64,000 nucleotides of DNA from Streptosporangium carneum (GCF_027922005.1 NZ_BSEV01000011.1:124001-188000); one strand, 5' to 3'; counted from the first letter of the stretch, positions 36,736 through 46,071 are shown. Notes: generated by a model from the letters alone, not told the origin. Program-made: numbers and translations.

Positions 36736-37221
36736 ATGAAGCGCTCGACGATGGCGGTGATCGTGGCCCTCAGTGCCCTCTGCGTGGGGGGCAGCGTCGT
36801 CGTGGCCGCTCCTTTTGTCTCATGGGTGTTGACCTATGGGTGCGACGCCGATGATGACCGGCTCGCCGCCTCCCTGGCCACGCTCGGCATCCTCGACGTC
36901 CGTCCGGCAGACGCGACACCCCAGGAGGGACGCAGCAGCACCTGTGAGAACGACAGCCGGGTGACGACCGTCGGGCAGGCCTATCGTGTTTCGGGGTCGC
37001 AGGCCGACGTGCTGTCCTTCTACCGGGACGCCGCGATCAAGGATGGCTGGACGCCCTCCCCGGAGAGCGAGGGCAAAGGAATGGACTGCTTCACCAAATC
37101 CGTCGGCGGGAGGGACGTCGAGCTCTCGGTGTGGTTTCTGGACGTGCTGGGGGAGGAGGAACACCGCGACGACTACGTCGTGGACGTGACCTCTTCCCTG
37201 CAGGGCGGAGGCTGGTGTTGA
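36736..37221 (+). CDS. Membrane-anchored or secreted small protein, unknown
   Basis: A 161-residue protein with an N-terminal membrane segment (TMAVIVALSALCVGGSVVVA) and an acidic exported domain with several cysteines (YGCDADDDR, STCENDSR, GKGMDCF) that could form disulfides. The pattern QADVLSFYRDAAIKDGW is frequent in actinomycete exported proteins of unknown role. The ATG at 36736 is used; a TTG at 36730 is possible. No gene lies between it and 37449. Confidence 0.7.
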   Translation: MKRSTMAVIVALSALCVGGSVVVAAPFVSWVLTYGCDADDDRLAASLATLGILDVRPADATPQEGRSSTCENDSRVTTVGQAYRVSGSQADVLSFYRDAAIKDGWTPSPESEGKGMDCFTKSVGGRDVELSVWFLDVLGEEEHRDDYVVDVTSSLQGGGWC

Positions 37222-37448
37222 CACCGGGGACGCTCCGAACGCTTCGGTCCGACCGTCGGCTGCGGGCTGGAGGGCCGACGACGACGCTGCCGGAGACGGC
37301 GGATCCGGTCGGCCGGTGGATGTTCGTGAGTGCCGTGATCAGGCGAGACGTTCCAGCTGCACGCGCGGTGACGAAGGACGTCCCGGCGGTGCCGGTGACG
37401 GCGGGGGCCGATGCCGCCCTCCCGCCGTACGCGCTGTCGCGTTCTGGG

Positions 37449-37946
37449 TCAGTCCTCGGCGGGGATGTCCAGGGCGGTGCCGTACAGACGTGACACCCGC
37501 AGTCTGATCACCACGCGTCGTTCCCTCACCGCCTGCCTGAGGAAGGCCGCCTCCTGCGCGGGGTCCTCGAAACCCGGGGTGAGGGCCAGCAGTTCCTGAC
37601 CGATCGCGTCTCCGGGCTCGGTCGTCGCCTCTGACACCTCCGCGTCGCCTTCGGCGACGGCGAACGACCAGATGTCCGGCCCGTTCACGTGCAGGGCGAG
37701 GCTGGGGTTTCTGCGGATGTGACGCGCTTTGAGGCGGTCGTTCGTGGTGGAGATCCGTACGATCCGCTCGTCGGGATCCCAGTGGTACAGAACGGTGGAC
37801 AGATGGGGGTGGCCGCTGGTTTTCACGGTCGCCAGTACGCCGAAGCGCTGCTCGCCGAGCAGGTTCACCAGCTCCTCCTCGGTGAGGATCCGCGGCGCGG
37901 GGCCGGAGCCCGGCTCGTTCTCGTTCGTGGCGGTGAGCTCGGTCAT
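37449..37946 (-). CDS. PPOX-class F420-dependent oxidoreductase-like protein
   Basis: A 165-residue split-barrel flavin/F420-binding protein: FGVLATVKTSGHPHLSTVLY, then RISTTNDRLKARHIRRNPSL and WSFAVAEGDAEV. This matches the PPOX/pyridoxamine-oxidase-like F420 family common in actinomycetes. The start at 37946 follows AGGAATCG. It faces the MFS gene stop 76 bases upstream on the same strand. Confidence 0.88.
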   Translation of the reverse strand: MTELTATNENEPGSGPAPRILTEEELVNLLGEQRFGVLATVKTSGHPHLSTVLYHWDPDERIVRISTTNDRLKARHIRRNPSLALHVNGPDIWSFAVAEGDAEVSEATTEPGDAIGQELLALTPGFEDPAQEAAFLRQAVRERRVVIRLRVSRLYGTALDIPAED

Positions 37947-38021
37947 CTGGATCGATTCCTGTCTACGCTGTGGGTCGTCGGGTCGGGTGCGGCGGTGGTG
38001 CCGGGCTGTTCAACGGGCTGT

Positions 38022-39500
38022 TCAACGGGCCGTTCGCTCGGCAGGGAGCGCGTTCCGGGAGGCCGTGTCCGGCCTGGGCTGTCGCAGCACGGTCAGTGCG
38101 ACGGCGAAGGCGGCCACGAGCAGAGCGGCGGCGACGCCGAAGGCCAGGCGGTAGCCGTCGGTCAGCGCGACGGCCTCCTCGGCGCCGGCCGACAACAGCC
38201 CTTCGGTGCGCGAGGCGGCCAGGGTGGACAGCACCGCCACGCCGACGGCCATGCCGATCTGCTGGGTGGTGTTGAACACCCCGGAGGCCAGGCCCGCGTC
38301 GTCGACTCGGGCGCCGGACATGCCGAGCGTGGTCAGCGCCGGGAGCACCAGCCCGCCGCCCGCGATGAGCAGCATCACGGGGAGCAGGTCGACGACGTAG
38401 TCCGCGTTCACCGGGACGCGGGTGAGCCAGCCCATCGCGCCGAGCAGAAGCACCAGGCCCGCCAGCAGGACGGCTCGCGCGCCGAAGCGGGTGTTGAGCC
38501 GAGCGGAGACGAACAGGGACACGCCGCCGATGGCCACCGCCGCGGGAAGCATCGCCAGGCCGGTGTCGAGCGCGCCGTAGCCGAGGACCCTCTGCATGTA
38601 GAGCGCGACGATGATCTGGAAGGCGAACATGGCCGACAGTGTCAGCATCTGGACCAGGTTGGCGCCGGAGACGTTGCGCGAGCGGAGGATCCGCAGGGGC
38701 ATCAGCGGGGTCCTGGCGGTCGCCTGACGGGCGACGAAGGCGGCCAGCAGAGCCAGCGACACCGCGCCGAGGCCGAGGGTGTGTGCTGAGAGCCAGCCGT
38801 ACTGCTCGATTCCGACCACGGTGTAGATGCCCAGCATCAGTCCGCCGGTGACCAGCACGGCGCCGATGATGTCGGCCCCGGCGGCGAGTCCGGCCCCACG
38901 CTCGTCGGGCAGCACCCGGATCGCCAGCGCGATCGTGGCCAGCCCGATCGGCAGGTTGATGAAGAAGATCCAGTTCCAGCTCAACGCGTCGGTGAGGATC
39001 CCGCCCAGGACCTGGCCGATCGAGGCTCCGGCGGCGCCGGTGAAGCTGAAGACGCCGATCGCCTTCGCGCGCTCCCTGGGCTCGGTGAACAGTGTCACCA
39101 GGATGCCCAGCACGACCGCGGAGGCCATGGCGCTGCCGACGCCCTGCGCGAACCGGGCAGCGATCAGCGTGCCGGGTCCGCCGGCCGCTCCGGCCAGCAG
39201 CGACGCGGCGGTGAAGACCGCGTTCCCTGCCAGGAACATCGCTTTACGGCCGATGAGGTCGCCCAGCCGACCGGCCAGAAGCAGCAGCCCGCCGAAGGCG
39301 ATCAGGTACGCGTTGACGGTCCAGCTGAGCCCTGCGGCTGAGAAGCCCAGCTCCCGCTGGATGGCCGGCATCGCCACGGTCACGATGCTGCCGTCCAGGA
39401 TCGTCATCAGCGTCGCGGCGGACAGCACGGCGAGGGCCGACCAGCGCGATCGAGACGTGTCGGTGCGGGCCGGTCGAGGGGAAGGGGTGGTGCGCGGCAT
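38022..39500 (-). CDS. DHA2-type MFS multidrug transporter (14 TM)
   Basis: A 492-residue drug/proton antiporter. Motifs: LLAGRLGDLIGRKAMFLAGN (motif A), LDGSIVTVAMPAI (D1-type motif at TM1) and GASIGQVLGGILTDAL (motif C-like). About fourteen membrane segments. The ATG at 39500 is preceded by CAGGAG, which sits inside a strong hairpin. No dedicated regulator gene is adjacent. Confidence 0.9.
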   Translation of the reverse strand: MPRTTPSPRPARTDTSRSRWSALAVLSAATLMTILDGSIVTVAMPAIQRELGFSAAGLSWTVNAYLIAFGGLLLLAGRLGDLIGRKAMFLAGNAVFTAASLLAGAAGGPGTLIAARFAQGVGSAMASAVVLGILVTLFTEPRERAKAIGVFSFTGAAGASIGQVLGGILTDALSWNWIFFINLPIGLATIALAIRVLPDERGAGLAAGADIIGAVLVTGGLMLGIYTVVGIEQYGWLSAHTLGLGAVSLALLAAFVARQATARTPLMPLRILRSRNVSGANLVQMLTLSAMFAFQIIVALYMQRVLGYGALDTGLAMLPAAVAIGGVSLFVSARLNTRFGARAVLLAGLVLLLGAMGWLTRVPVNADYVVDLLPVMLLIAGGGLVLPALTTLGMSGARVDDAGLASGVFNTTQQIGMAVGVAVLSTLAASRTEGLLSAGAEEAVALTDGYRLAFGVAAALLVAAFAVALTVLRQPRPDTASRNALPAERTAR

Positions 39501-39506
39501 CGCCGT

Positions 39507-39530
39507 CTCCTGTTCGGAAGGGAACAGGAG
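39507..39530 (-). promoter_or_regulatory. Hairpin masking the MFS ribosome site
   Basis: CTCCTGTTC and GAACAGGAG pair perfectly around a six-base loop, seven bases upstream of the start codon. The GGAG of the ribosome site is inside one arm. It may be a translational switch or a repressor palindrome. Confidence 0.6.
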
Positions 39531-39612
39531 TGACCGTAGCAGATAGTTTTGTTGTAGACGATCCTGTATGGATTTATTTTCCGTGCCGCTGTGCTCGCCG
39601 GTCCGTCCTGGA

Positions 39613-40377
39613 CTACAGCGCCGGTGCCGGGACGGCGGGGATCAGCCCGCCGTCGACGAGGATGTCCTGCCCGTTGACGTAGGAGGCCTCGTCGGAGGCG
39701 AGGAAGGCGACCGCGGCGGCCACCTCGTCGGCGGTGCCGACACGGCCTGCGGCGACCGTGGTGGCGATGGCGCTCTGGGCCTCGGCGGAGATCTCGGCGC
39801 GGAACGCCGGGGTGTCGACGTAGCCGGGGCTCACGGAGTTGACCCGGATCCGCCGGGGCGCCAGTTCGGCCGCGAGGGTGCGCGTCAGGTTGTGCACCGC
39901 CGCCTTGGTCGCCGAGTAGAGAGCGGCGTCGGGCACACCACGGTGCAGCGCGAACGACGCGTTGATCACGATCGCTCCCCGGTCGGGCAGCAGCGGAAGC
40001 GTCTTCTGGACGGTGAAGAAGGCCGCCTTGAAGTTGACGTCCACGACGCGGTGGAACTCGGCCTCGGTGACGTCGCCGATGGGCTGGAACGCGCCGACGC
40101 CCGCGTTGGCGAACACCACGTCCAGCCGCCGGTACCGGTCGCGGACGGTCGCTGTCAGCGCTTCCAGGTCGGTGAGACTCGTCGCGTCACCGGGTATCCC
40201 GAACGCCCGGTCGCCGAGCTCCTCGAGCGCGGCGTCGAGCCGGGTCCTGTCGCGCCCGGTGATGATCACCTGCGCGCCTTCGGCGATCAGCCTGTGCGCG
40301 GTGGCCAGCCCCATGCCGCTGGTGCCGCCGGTGATGAGTGCGATCTTGTCGCTGAATCGGGAACCGTTGAACGTCAT
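39613..40377 (-). CDS. SDR-family oxidoreductase
   Basis: A 254-residue short-chain dehydrogenase: cofactor loop TGGTSGMG at residues 16-23, FANAGVG, active-site Ser in INASFALHRG and catalytic YSATK, ending IRVNSVSPGYVDTP. An NAD(P)H enzyme of the classical type; substrate unknown. The MmyB-like regulator gene lies just upstream on the same strand. Confidence 0.92.
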   Translation of the reverse strand: MTFNGSRFSDKIALITGGTSGMGLATAHRLIAEGAQVIITGRDRTRLDAALEELGDRAFGIPGDATSLTDLEALTATVRDRYRRLDVVFANAGVGAFQPIGDVTEAEFHRVVDVNFKAAFFTVQKTLPLLPDRGAIVINASFALHRGVPDAALYSATKAAVHNLTRTLAAELAPRRIRVNSVSPGYVDTPAFRAEISAEAQSAIATTVAAGRVGTADEVAAAVAFLASDEASYVNGQDILVDGGLIPAVPAPAL

Positions 40378-40449
40378 GGGTTCAGCGTGCCGACCCGCGC
40401 CGCGGACATACAGTGCGTGGTTGTCGTGGGTGTGACACCACCACGCTGG

Positions 40450-41295
40450 TCAGGCGGGGGCGGCGAGGCGGATGCGCCGCAGTCCTTCGAGCCGGCCGTC
40501 GGTGTCGGTGCCCGGTCGGGGGTTGTACAGCACGAGACGCCAGTCGGGGTGGTCGGCGACCGCCAGGGTCGTCGCGTCGAAGAACAGCTCACCGGCCTCG
40601 GGGTGGCGCAGCGCGTTCACGGCCTGGACCGGGACGCCCACCTCGTGGCGTTCCCACAGTTCGGCGAATTCGGGGCTCGCGACGCTGAGGTCGTCCACCA
40701 CCCTCCGGAACCCGGGATCGTCCGGAAAGTGCGCCGAATCGGCGCGGTAGGCGGCCACGACGGCGGACGCGGCCGAAATCCACACGTCGTGCACCGCGCG
40801 GTACCGGGGACTGGTGAAGAAGGTGATCAGGCAGTTGTGGGCGGTGCCGTCGAAGTCGAACACCGCCCGCGCCGTGTCGTTGAACGCCAGCACGTTCCAG
40901 TAGCGGTCCCGCAACACCGCGGGCCGCCGCCCCCACGCGTCGAGCAGGCGTCGTACCTCGGGAGTGACCTCGGTCCCGGGCGTCCCGTCGGCGGGCGGCG
41001 GGTTGAGACCGGCCAGGAGATACAGGTGCACCCGCTCCGGTTCGCTCAGGCGCAGGGCCCTGGCGATCGCGTCGAGCACCTCAGCCGAGACGGTGATGTC
41101 GCGTCCCTGCTCGAGCCAGGTGTACCAGGACACTCCGACCCCGGCCAGCATCGCCACCTCTTCGCGCCGCAGCCCAGGAGTCCGTCGCCGGCCCGCCGCA
41201 GGAATGCCGACGTCACCCGGTGTGAGCCGGGCTCGACGGATGCGCAGGAAGTCACGGAGCTGCTCGTGGCGTCGCCGCGCGGATTCGCTGGTCAT
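40450..41295 (-). CDS. MmyB-like XRE-type transcriptional regulator
   Basis: A 281-residue regulator. Helix-turn-helix: RTPGLRREEVAMLAGVGVSW then YTWLEQGRDITVS, the MmyB signature. The C-terminal half is the PAS-like ligand domain (MmyB_LBD: RDRYWNVLAFNDTARAVF, HPEAGELFFD). Such regulators often control a neighbouring SDR gene, here 72 bases downstream. The ATG at 41295 is used; the frame is open further upstream but through the direct repeat. Confidence 0.9.
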   Translation of the reverse strand: MTSESARRRHEQLRDFLRIRRARLTPGDVGIPAAGRRRTPGLRREEVAMLAGVGVSWYTWLEQGRDITVSAEVLDAIARALRLSEPERVHLYLLAGLNPPPADGTPGTEVTPEVRRLLDAWGRRPAVLRDRYWNVLAFNDTARAVFDFDGTAHNCLITFFTSPRYRAVHDVWISAASAVVAAYRADSAHFPDDPGFRRVVDDLSVASPEFAELWERHEVGVPVQAVNALRHPEAGELFFDATTLAVADHPDWRLVLYNPRPGTDTDGRLEGLRRIRLAAPA

Positions 41296-41314
41296 GAGCT
41301 CACGGTAACTCCTC

Positions 41315-41350
41315 TTTGTCAGCCTGCTCCGGTTTGTCAGCCTGCTCCGG
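41315..41350. repeat. Exact 18-bp tandem repeat
   Basis: TTTGTCAGCCTGCTCCGG occurs twice in a row directly upstream of the MmyB-like gene. Could be an operator or replication slippage. Confidence 0.8.
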
Positions 41351-41472
41351 TCAGCCGGGGGAGGGGTGCTCGACTGCCTCCGCGCCTTCTTCCGGATCAC
41401 CGGCATCCCGGCCGGCCCGGGGCGTCTGCGATCTCCGTCGGCGGCGACCGCGCTGATCGGCGGGTCCGGGCG

Positions 41473-43563
41473 TCACCTCGGCGCTTCGGTCAGTCCCCGG
41501 GACGCCTGCGGCGACTCGGCGCGGCCCAGGCGGCTGGGCCACCAGGCCCGCGCGTCCAGATCCCGTACCAGCGCCGGGACCAGCAGGGAGCGCACCACCA
41601 GGGTGTCGAGCAGGACGCCGAAGGCGACGATGAAGGCTATCTGCGCGAGGAAGGCCAGGGGGATCACCACCAGCGCGGCGAAGGTGGCGGCGAGCACGAC
41701 GCCCGCCGAAGTGATCACTCCGCCGGTGGTGACCAGCCCGCGCAGCACACCCTCCCGCGCCCCGAGGTGCGCGGTCTCCTCGCGCACCCTGGACATGAGG
41801 AAGATGTTGTAGTCCACGCCCAGCGCGACCAGGAAGACGAAGCCGTACAGCGGAACGGACGCGTCGCTGCCGGTGAATCCGAACACGTGGGTGAAGACCA
41901 GGGTGGAGACGCCGAGGGTGGCCAGGAAGTTCAGCGCCACGGTGACGACCAGGAGCACGGGCGTCATCAGGGAGCGCAGCAGGACGATCAGGATGAGCAG
42001 GATGATCGCCAGGACGACCGGGACGATGAGCAGGGTGTCGTTCTTCGCGGTCTCCGTCGTGTCGTACCGCTGGGCGCTGTACCCGCCGACCATGACGTGG
42101 CGGTCCGGGGCGAGCGCGGCGCGCAGGCGTTTGACCGTGTCCTGGGCGGCGTCGCTGTCCGGGGCGTCGCTCAGCGTCGCCTCCACCAGCGCGAGCCCAT
42201 CGATGATCTTGGGGGTGTCGCCCGGCCGTCCGCTCTGGGTCACCGGCGCGGCGTCGGACACGCCCTCGACGTCGCGGGCCGTCTTCTCCACGGCCGCCGC
42301 CCGATCGGCGGGGGCGACGATGACCGCGGGCTGCCCCGAGCCGCCGGGGAAGTGCTTGCTCAGCGTCGCCTGTGCCGCCACCGACGGCGCGTCGTTCACG
42401 AAGGTCTCGTCCAGCGGCACGCCTCTGGCGTTCAGCTGCGGCGCGAAGAGGGCGAGAGCGATGAGCGGCAGGATGGTCGCGATCCAGAGTCGGCGCGGAC
42501 GGCGGTCGACCAGGGCGGCCACGCGGCCCCAGATCCCGCGCGCCTCGGCGCCTGCCGGGCGCGGCTTCGCGGGCCACAGGGCGGCGCGTCCCAGCAGGAC
42601 GAGAACCGCGGGCAGGAAGGTGAGAGCGCTGAGGGCGGCGCACACGATGCCGATGGCGCCCACCGGGCCGAGCGCGCGGTTGTTGGTCAGGCTGCTGAGC
42701 AGCAGGGCGAGCAGAGCCAGGGCGACGGTGGCGGCGCTGGCGACGATCGGCTCGAACGAGCGTCGCAGCGCGACGCGGCCCGCGGCGAAGCGGTCGCCGG
42801 TCGCGGCCAGTTCCTCCCGGAAGCGGGCGGTCAGCAGCAACGCGTAGTCGGTGGCCGCGCCGATGACGAGGATGAACAGGATGCCCTGCACCTGGCCGTC
42901 GACCCGGACGATGTCGTGGTCGGCCAGGAAGTACACCACGGCACACGCCAGGCCCAGTGCGAAGACCGCGCCGACGATGATGACGAGCGGCAGCAGCACG
43001 CTCCGGTACACCGCCAGCAGGATGACCAGCACGGTGAGCAGCGCCACCCCGAGCAGCAGGCCGTCGATCCCGGCGAAGGCGTCGGACAGGTCGGCCCGGG
43101 TGGCCGCCGGTCCCGCGAGCTGGGCCCGCAGGCCGTCGACCGTCACCGCCGAGCCGATCCGCTCCAGGGTCTCCCCGAGCGCCTCGAGGTCGGGGCTGAG
43201 CTGGACCACGCCCTGCAGCGCCTGGCCGTCGTCCGATCCGAAGGCGGGTGTGGGCGTCCCGACGACACCCGCCGTGCCACGAAGCGCGGCGAGCGTCCGG
43301 GTCGCCGCGGCGCTCTGCTCGGGAGTGACGGTCTTCCCGTCGGCGGTCCACACCACGATGAGCGGCTGCGTCTGCCCCTCGCGGAACCTCTCCTGCGCTT
43401 CCAGCGCGCGCGTGGACTCCGCGCTCTGGGGCAGAAAGGCGGCCTGGTCGTTGGTGGACACCTGGGAGAGCTTGCCGGCGAACGGCCCCAGCCCTCCGCC
43501 GACGGCCAGCCAGACCAGCACCAGCAACGCCGGAACAAGCCAGCGGATCGGTCGCCGCGCCAT
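41473..43563 (-). CDS. MMPL/RND-family membrane exporter
   Basis: A 696-residue transporter with two halves, each with a membrane helix, a large extracytoplasmic domain and a five-helix bundle. The halves carry the Asp-Tyr motifs of MMPL proteins: GAATDYALLLTARFREEL and LGVDYNIFLMSRVREE. Actinobacterial MMPL proteins export lipids or drugs using the proton gradient. The ATG at 43563 is chosen because GGAAGGG lies before it. It is divergent from a MarR gene, which likely represses it. Confidence 0.92.
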   Translation of the reverse strand: MARRPIRWLVPALLVLVWLAVGGGLGPFAGKLSQVSTNDQAAFLPQSAESTRALEAQERFREGQTQPLIVVWTADGKTVTPEQSAAATRTLAALRGTAGVVGTPTPAFGSDDGQALQGVVQLSPDLEALGETLERIGSAVTVDGLRAQLAGPAATRADLSDAFAGIDGLLLGVALLTVLVILLAVYRSVLLPLVIIVGAVFALGLACAVVYFLADHDIVRVDGQVQGILFILVIGAATDYALLLTARFREELAATGDRFAAGRVALRRSFEPIVASAATVALALLALLLSSLTNNRALGPVGAIGIVCAALSALTFLPAVLVLLGRAALWPAKPRPAGAEARGIWGRVAALVDRRPRRLWIATILPLIALALFAPQLNARGVPLDETFVNDAPSVAAQATLSKHFPGGSGQPAVIVAPADRAAAVEKTARDVEGVSDAAPVTQSGRPGDTPKIIDGLALVEATLSDAPDSDAAQDTVKRLRAALAPDRHVMVGGYSAQRYDTTETAKNDTLLIVPVVLAIILLILIVLLRSLMTPVLLVVTVALNFLATLGVSTLVFTHVFGFTGSDASVPLYGFVFLVALGVDYNIFLMSRVREETAHLGAREGVLRGLVTTGGVITSAGVVLAATFAALVVIPLAFLAQIAFIVAFGVLLDTLVVRSLLVPALVRDLDARAWWPSRLGRAESPQASRGLTEAPR

Positions 43564-43589
43564 GAGATCGCCCTTCCGTGACGCCCTAT

Positions 43590-43622
43590 AACTCAATGAT
43601 TAAGATACTCAATGATTGAGTT
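43590..43622. promoter_or_regulatory. MarR-type operator in divergent promoter
   Basis: AACTCAAT at 43590 and ATTGAGTT at 43615 form an inverted repeat, and ACTCAATGATT is present twice as a direct repeat 16 bases apart. AT-rich sequence in an otherwise GC-rich region between the exporter and MarR starts. Confidence 0.7.
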
Positions 43623-43638
43623 AATGTAGCATGGCGAC

Positions 43639-44109
43639 ATGAGCGGCGACAGCGAGGAGGGCATCGACCTGCGGTCCTTCGCGACACGACTGCGCAGGAT
43701 GACCGCCGAGTTCAACCGCGTCGCCCACGAGTTCGCCAACGAGCACGGGCTGCACACCACGGACGTCCAGGCCCTCATCAAGATCTTCGACGCTCCGTCG
43801 CCGATCACTCCGAGCCGGCTGCGGGAGGAGCTGAACCTCACCTCGGGCGCCGTCACCGCGTGCCTCGACAGGCTGGAGCGGGCCGGGCACATCCGCCGGG
43901 TGCGCGACGCGCACGACCGGCGCGTGGTCCACGTGCACTACCTCGACACGGCGAAGGAGTTCGCCGCGGCCTTCTTCCGTCCGCTCGGCCGCAGCACCGA
44001 CAACGCCCTGCGGCGTTTCAGCCCGGAGGAGTTGCGCACCGTGGCCGCCTTTCTCGACGCGATGAACGAGGAGCTCGAGGTGTTGCGAGCCTCTCCGGGG
44101 TCGTCCTGA
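43639..44109 (+). CDS. MarR-family transcriptional regulator
   Basis: A 156-residue winged-helix regulator: ITPSRLREELNLTSGAVTAC (recognition helix) and the wing RVRDAHDRRVVHVHYLD. The start at 43639 is the first ATG after the operator. It is divergent from the MMPL exporter, a common repressor-pump pairing in which the inducer is an exported compound. Confidence 0.9.
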   Translation: MSGDSEEGIDLRSFATRLRRMTAEFNRVAHEFANEHGLHTTDVQALIKIFDAPSPITPSRLREELNLTSGAVTACLDRLERAGHIRRVRDAHDRRVVHVHYLDTAKEFAAAFFRPLGRSTDNALRRFSPEELRTVAAFLDAMNEELEVLRASPGSS

Positions 44110-44668
44110 CCCTGTCTTCGAGCGGGCGGGCCGAACGGTTGCACACCGGCGTCGGGTCTTGTCGTTCGTCGCATGCGGGCCAGGAGGCGCATCCACGGAG
44201 GCCTCGTCGCCGTAAAGAGCGGTGTCGCCGTAAAGAGCGGTGCCGCCGGAGGCGGCGGTGTTACGAGAAAGGGGGCAAGAACGGTTCGGCGAGGGCTTTC
44301 AGGCCGCTCGGCGGCTGCGCCCCGCCCGTCGGTATGGACGCTGTGGACCGCGCCTCGCGCAGACCGTCGACTCCGTCGGCGCGGATGTCCTGGTCTTGGA
44401 CCTCACCGTGGATCGCAGCGGACACGGGCCTTCGTCTCGATCCGCGCCGTCGACCGGCTCGCGGGGTCTGCGCGGACGAGCCCGGCCGTCGCCTCCTCCT
44501 TCGACCACGGAGAATCGGGCGATGACCGGGCTCGTTCACGATGTCATGCCGTCTGTTGAGAGGACTCGTGCGGCGTATCCCCAATCTTGCCGGGGGCCCT
44601 GCCGGAACAGACGCGGCCTCTGCGCCGGAACGACGGCGTGACTGAAGCTCGGCGGGCGGGAGCTCTTC
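44110..44668. other. Gene-poor stretch
   Basis: No gene I can support on either strand, although the sequence is GC-rich and has long open frames. It contains an 18-base tandem duplication (CGCCGTAAAGAGCGGTG, 44208-44243). The run VDSVGADVLVLDLTVD (plus strand, about 44360-44410) may be a scrap of a receiver-like gene. Confidence 0.4.
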
Positions 44669-45649
44669 TTACTGCGCTCCCAACGCCTCCTTCGCGCGAA
44701 GAAGGGCAGAGGCGTTCATTTTCTTGGCGTCCGCCACCTCCGTGGCGTATTTTTTCAGCATGTTCTCGTAGTGGCGGTCCTCGATCCGGATTCGCTGCGC
44801 GGCGTAGTCGGTCGTCTTCTCGCACTCAGCGTCCGCGACGGCGAGGGAGATCTCCTGGTCGCGCGCCTCGTCCGATCCGATGCCGAGCCGCCGGTGCGAA
44901 TCCATCGAACTGCTTCTCGCCGTATCCGGATTCTTGAGGTTCGGGTGTCCCTTGCTCGCCATGCACGACGACCACGCGGAATCGACACGCGTCATGTCGG
45001 CGTCCGACGACGCCTGCCGCCTGGCCCGTATCGGAAGATTTGCGGCCAGGTAAGTAAACTTCACGTAATCGCTCAGCGAGCCGTAGAGCTTTTCCCTCGC
45101 TTCGGCCATGCATCCCTCGCTCGTCGTCCCTGCTCTTCCTCCGCCCGGCAGGTCTGCCTTTATCTCGGGGGCGTCGTCACGACCGAAGAACGCTTCGCCC
45201 CACCGCTTCCGCTCCTCTTCCGAGAGCTTTGAGATACCCGATCGGTCCACTTCTCCCGGGGAGTCTCCGGCGTTCTCCGCGGACCTGTAGCCCGTTCTCC
45301 GCGCCTGCTCCACCGTGAGGCCGTAGGGATCCTCGCCGAGGGTCGGGGCGACGTCCGTCGCCGAAGAGGGGTTTTGGACGTACGTGAATCCACGTTTCTT
45401 CATGCAGCGTTGCACTAATTCCTCTTGCGCCGCATATCTTGTCGCCGACCCGGAGAACAGGGCGAGCAGTGCCTCCCGCACCTCCGGGTCGTGGTTCGCG
45501 AGCGGAGTGACGACCGCGGCGCGGCTCTGTGAGGTGTCTCCGGCGGTGGCAGTTGACAGGAGATAATTGCCGCCGGATACCGTCGCGATCGCGACGGCGG
45601 CAAGGGCGATGCCGCCGAAGGCAATCTTGTGAAAGCTCCTACTCATCAT
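44669..45649 (-). CDS. Exported protein of unknown function
   Basis: A 326-residue protein with a membrane-anchor segment (IALAAVAIATVSGGNYLL) and a hydrophilic, largely helical exported part; Cys residues in VQRCMKKRGF, SEGCMAEAREK, WSSCMASKGHP and DAECEKTTD could pair. No family recognised beyond a loose likeness to other actinomycete exported proteins. The ATG at 45649 is used because AAGGGA stands seven bases upstream; a longer frame begins at 45676. It follows the secreted protein at 45670 closely (20 bases), so an operon is possible. Confidence 0.7.
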   Translation of the reverse strand: MMSRSFHKIAFGGIALAAVAIATVSGGNYLLSTATAGDTSQSRAAVVTPLANHDPEVREALLALFSGSATRYAAQEELVQRCMKKRGFTYVQNPSSATDVAPTLGEDPYGLTVEQARRTGYRSAENAGDSPGEVDRSGISKLSEEERKRWGEAFFGRDDAPEIKADLPGGGRAGTTSEGCMAEAREKLYGSLSDYVKFTYLAANLPIRARRQASSDADMTRVDSAWSSCMASKGHPNLKNPDTARSSSMDSHRRLGIGSDEARDQEISLAVADAECEKTTDYAAQRIRIEDRHYENMLKKYATEVADAKKMNASALLRAKEALGAQ

Positions 45650-45669
45650 CGATCCCTTTCGTTCTCTTT

Positions 45670-46071
45670 TTAGCAAGTTTGTCCAGAGCTGCGGCCGCGA
45701 TGCGCGTCACCCATGGCGGCCTCCATGTTGGGATCCGTCACATAGTCGATGCTGTCTGATGCGGCGACCCAGACCGTCGGACCACTATAGTCTGAGATGT
45801 AGACGCAAACCCATGCGAGAGTTTGGAATCGATTCTTATATGACCTGTCGTTCCAGGTCAGCGTCGGCCAGTTACCCCCTGCCTGATGCCACTCCGGGAC
45901 TGCGACCGTGCTTCGTGCGACGACGCCGCTGTAATACGGGGCGCTCCAGACGCAGAAGTAGGAGGTCGAGCACGACGAATCAGCGGACGCCGGTGTCGCA
46001 GTACCAGTTGTGATGAGCCCTGCGGCCAACACGGCCGACGCCGTCACTCTGGACAATCTTTTCAGATTCAT
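45670..46071 (-). CDS. Secreted I36-like small protein
   Basis: A 133-residue exported protein: signal peptide (VTASAVLAAGLITTGTATPA) ending at ASA, then a Cys-bordered beta-rich domain (SCSTSYFCVWSAPYYSG, WVCVYISDYSG). The domain resembles inhibitor I36/beta-gamma-crystallin-like secreted proteins, similar in layout to the protein at 26716-27099. RBS-like AAAGGCGG precedes the start. Function unknown. Confidence 0.65.
   Translation of the reverse strand: MNLKRLSRVTASAVLAAGLITTGTATPASADSSCSTSYFCVWSAPYYSGVVARSTVAVPEWHQAGGNWPTLTWNDRSYKNRFQTLAWVCVYISDYSGPTVWVAASDSIDYVTDPNMEAAMGDAHRGRSSGQTC

Noticed and set aside
39568..43581. 1337-codon plus-strand open frame across the SDR, MmyB and MMPL genes
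   Set aside because: It lies antisense to three well-recognised genes and its translation is low-complexity (Gly/Arg/Asp/His), typical of GC-driven shadow frames.
44240..44641. Plus-strand protein with VDSVGADVLVLDLTVD
   Set aside because: Only about 20 residues look protein-like, no start or flanking motif; treated as possible scrap only.
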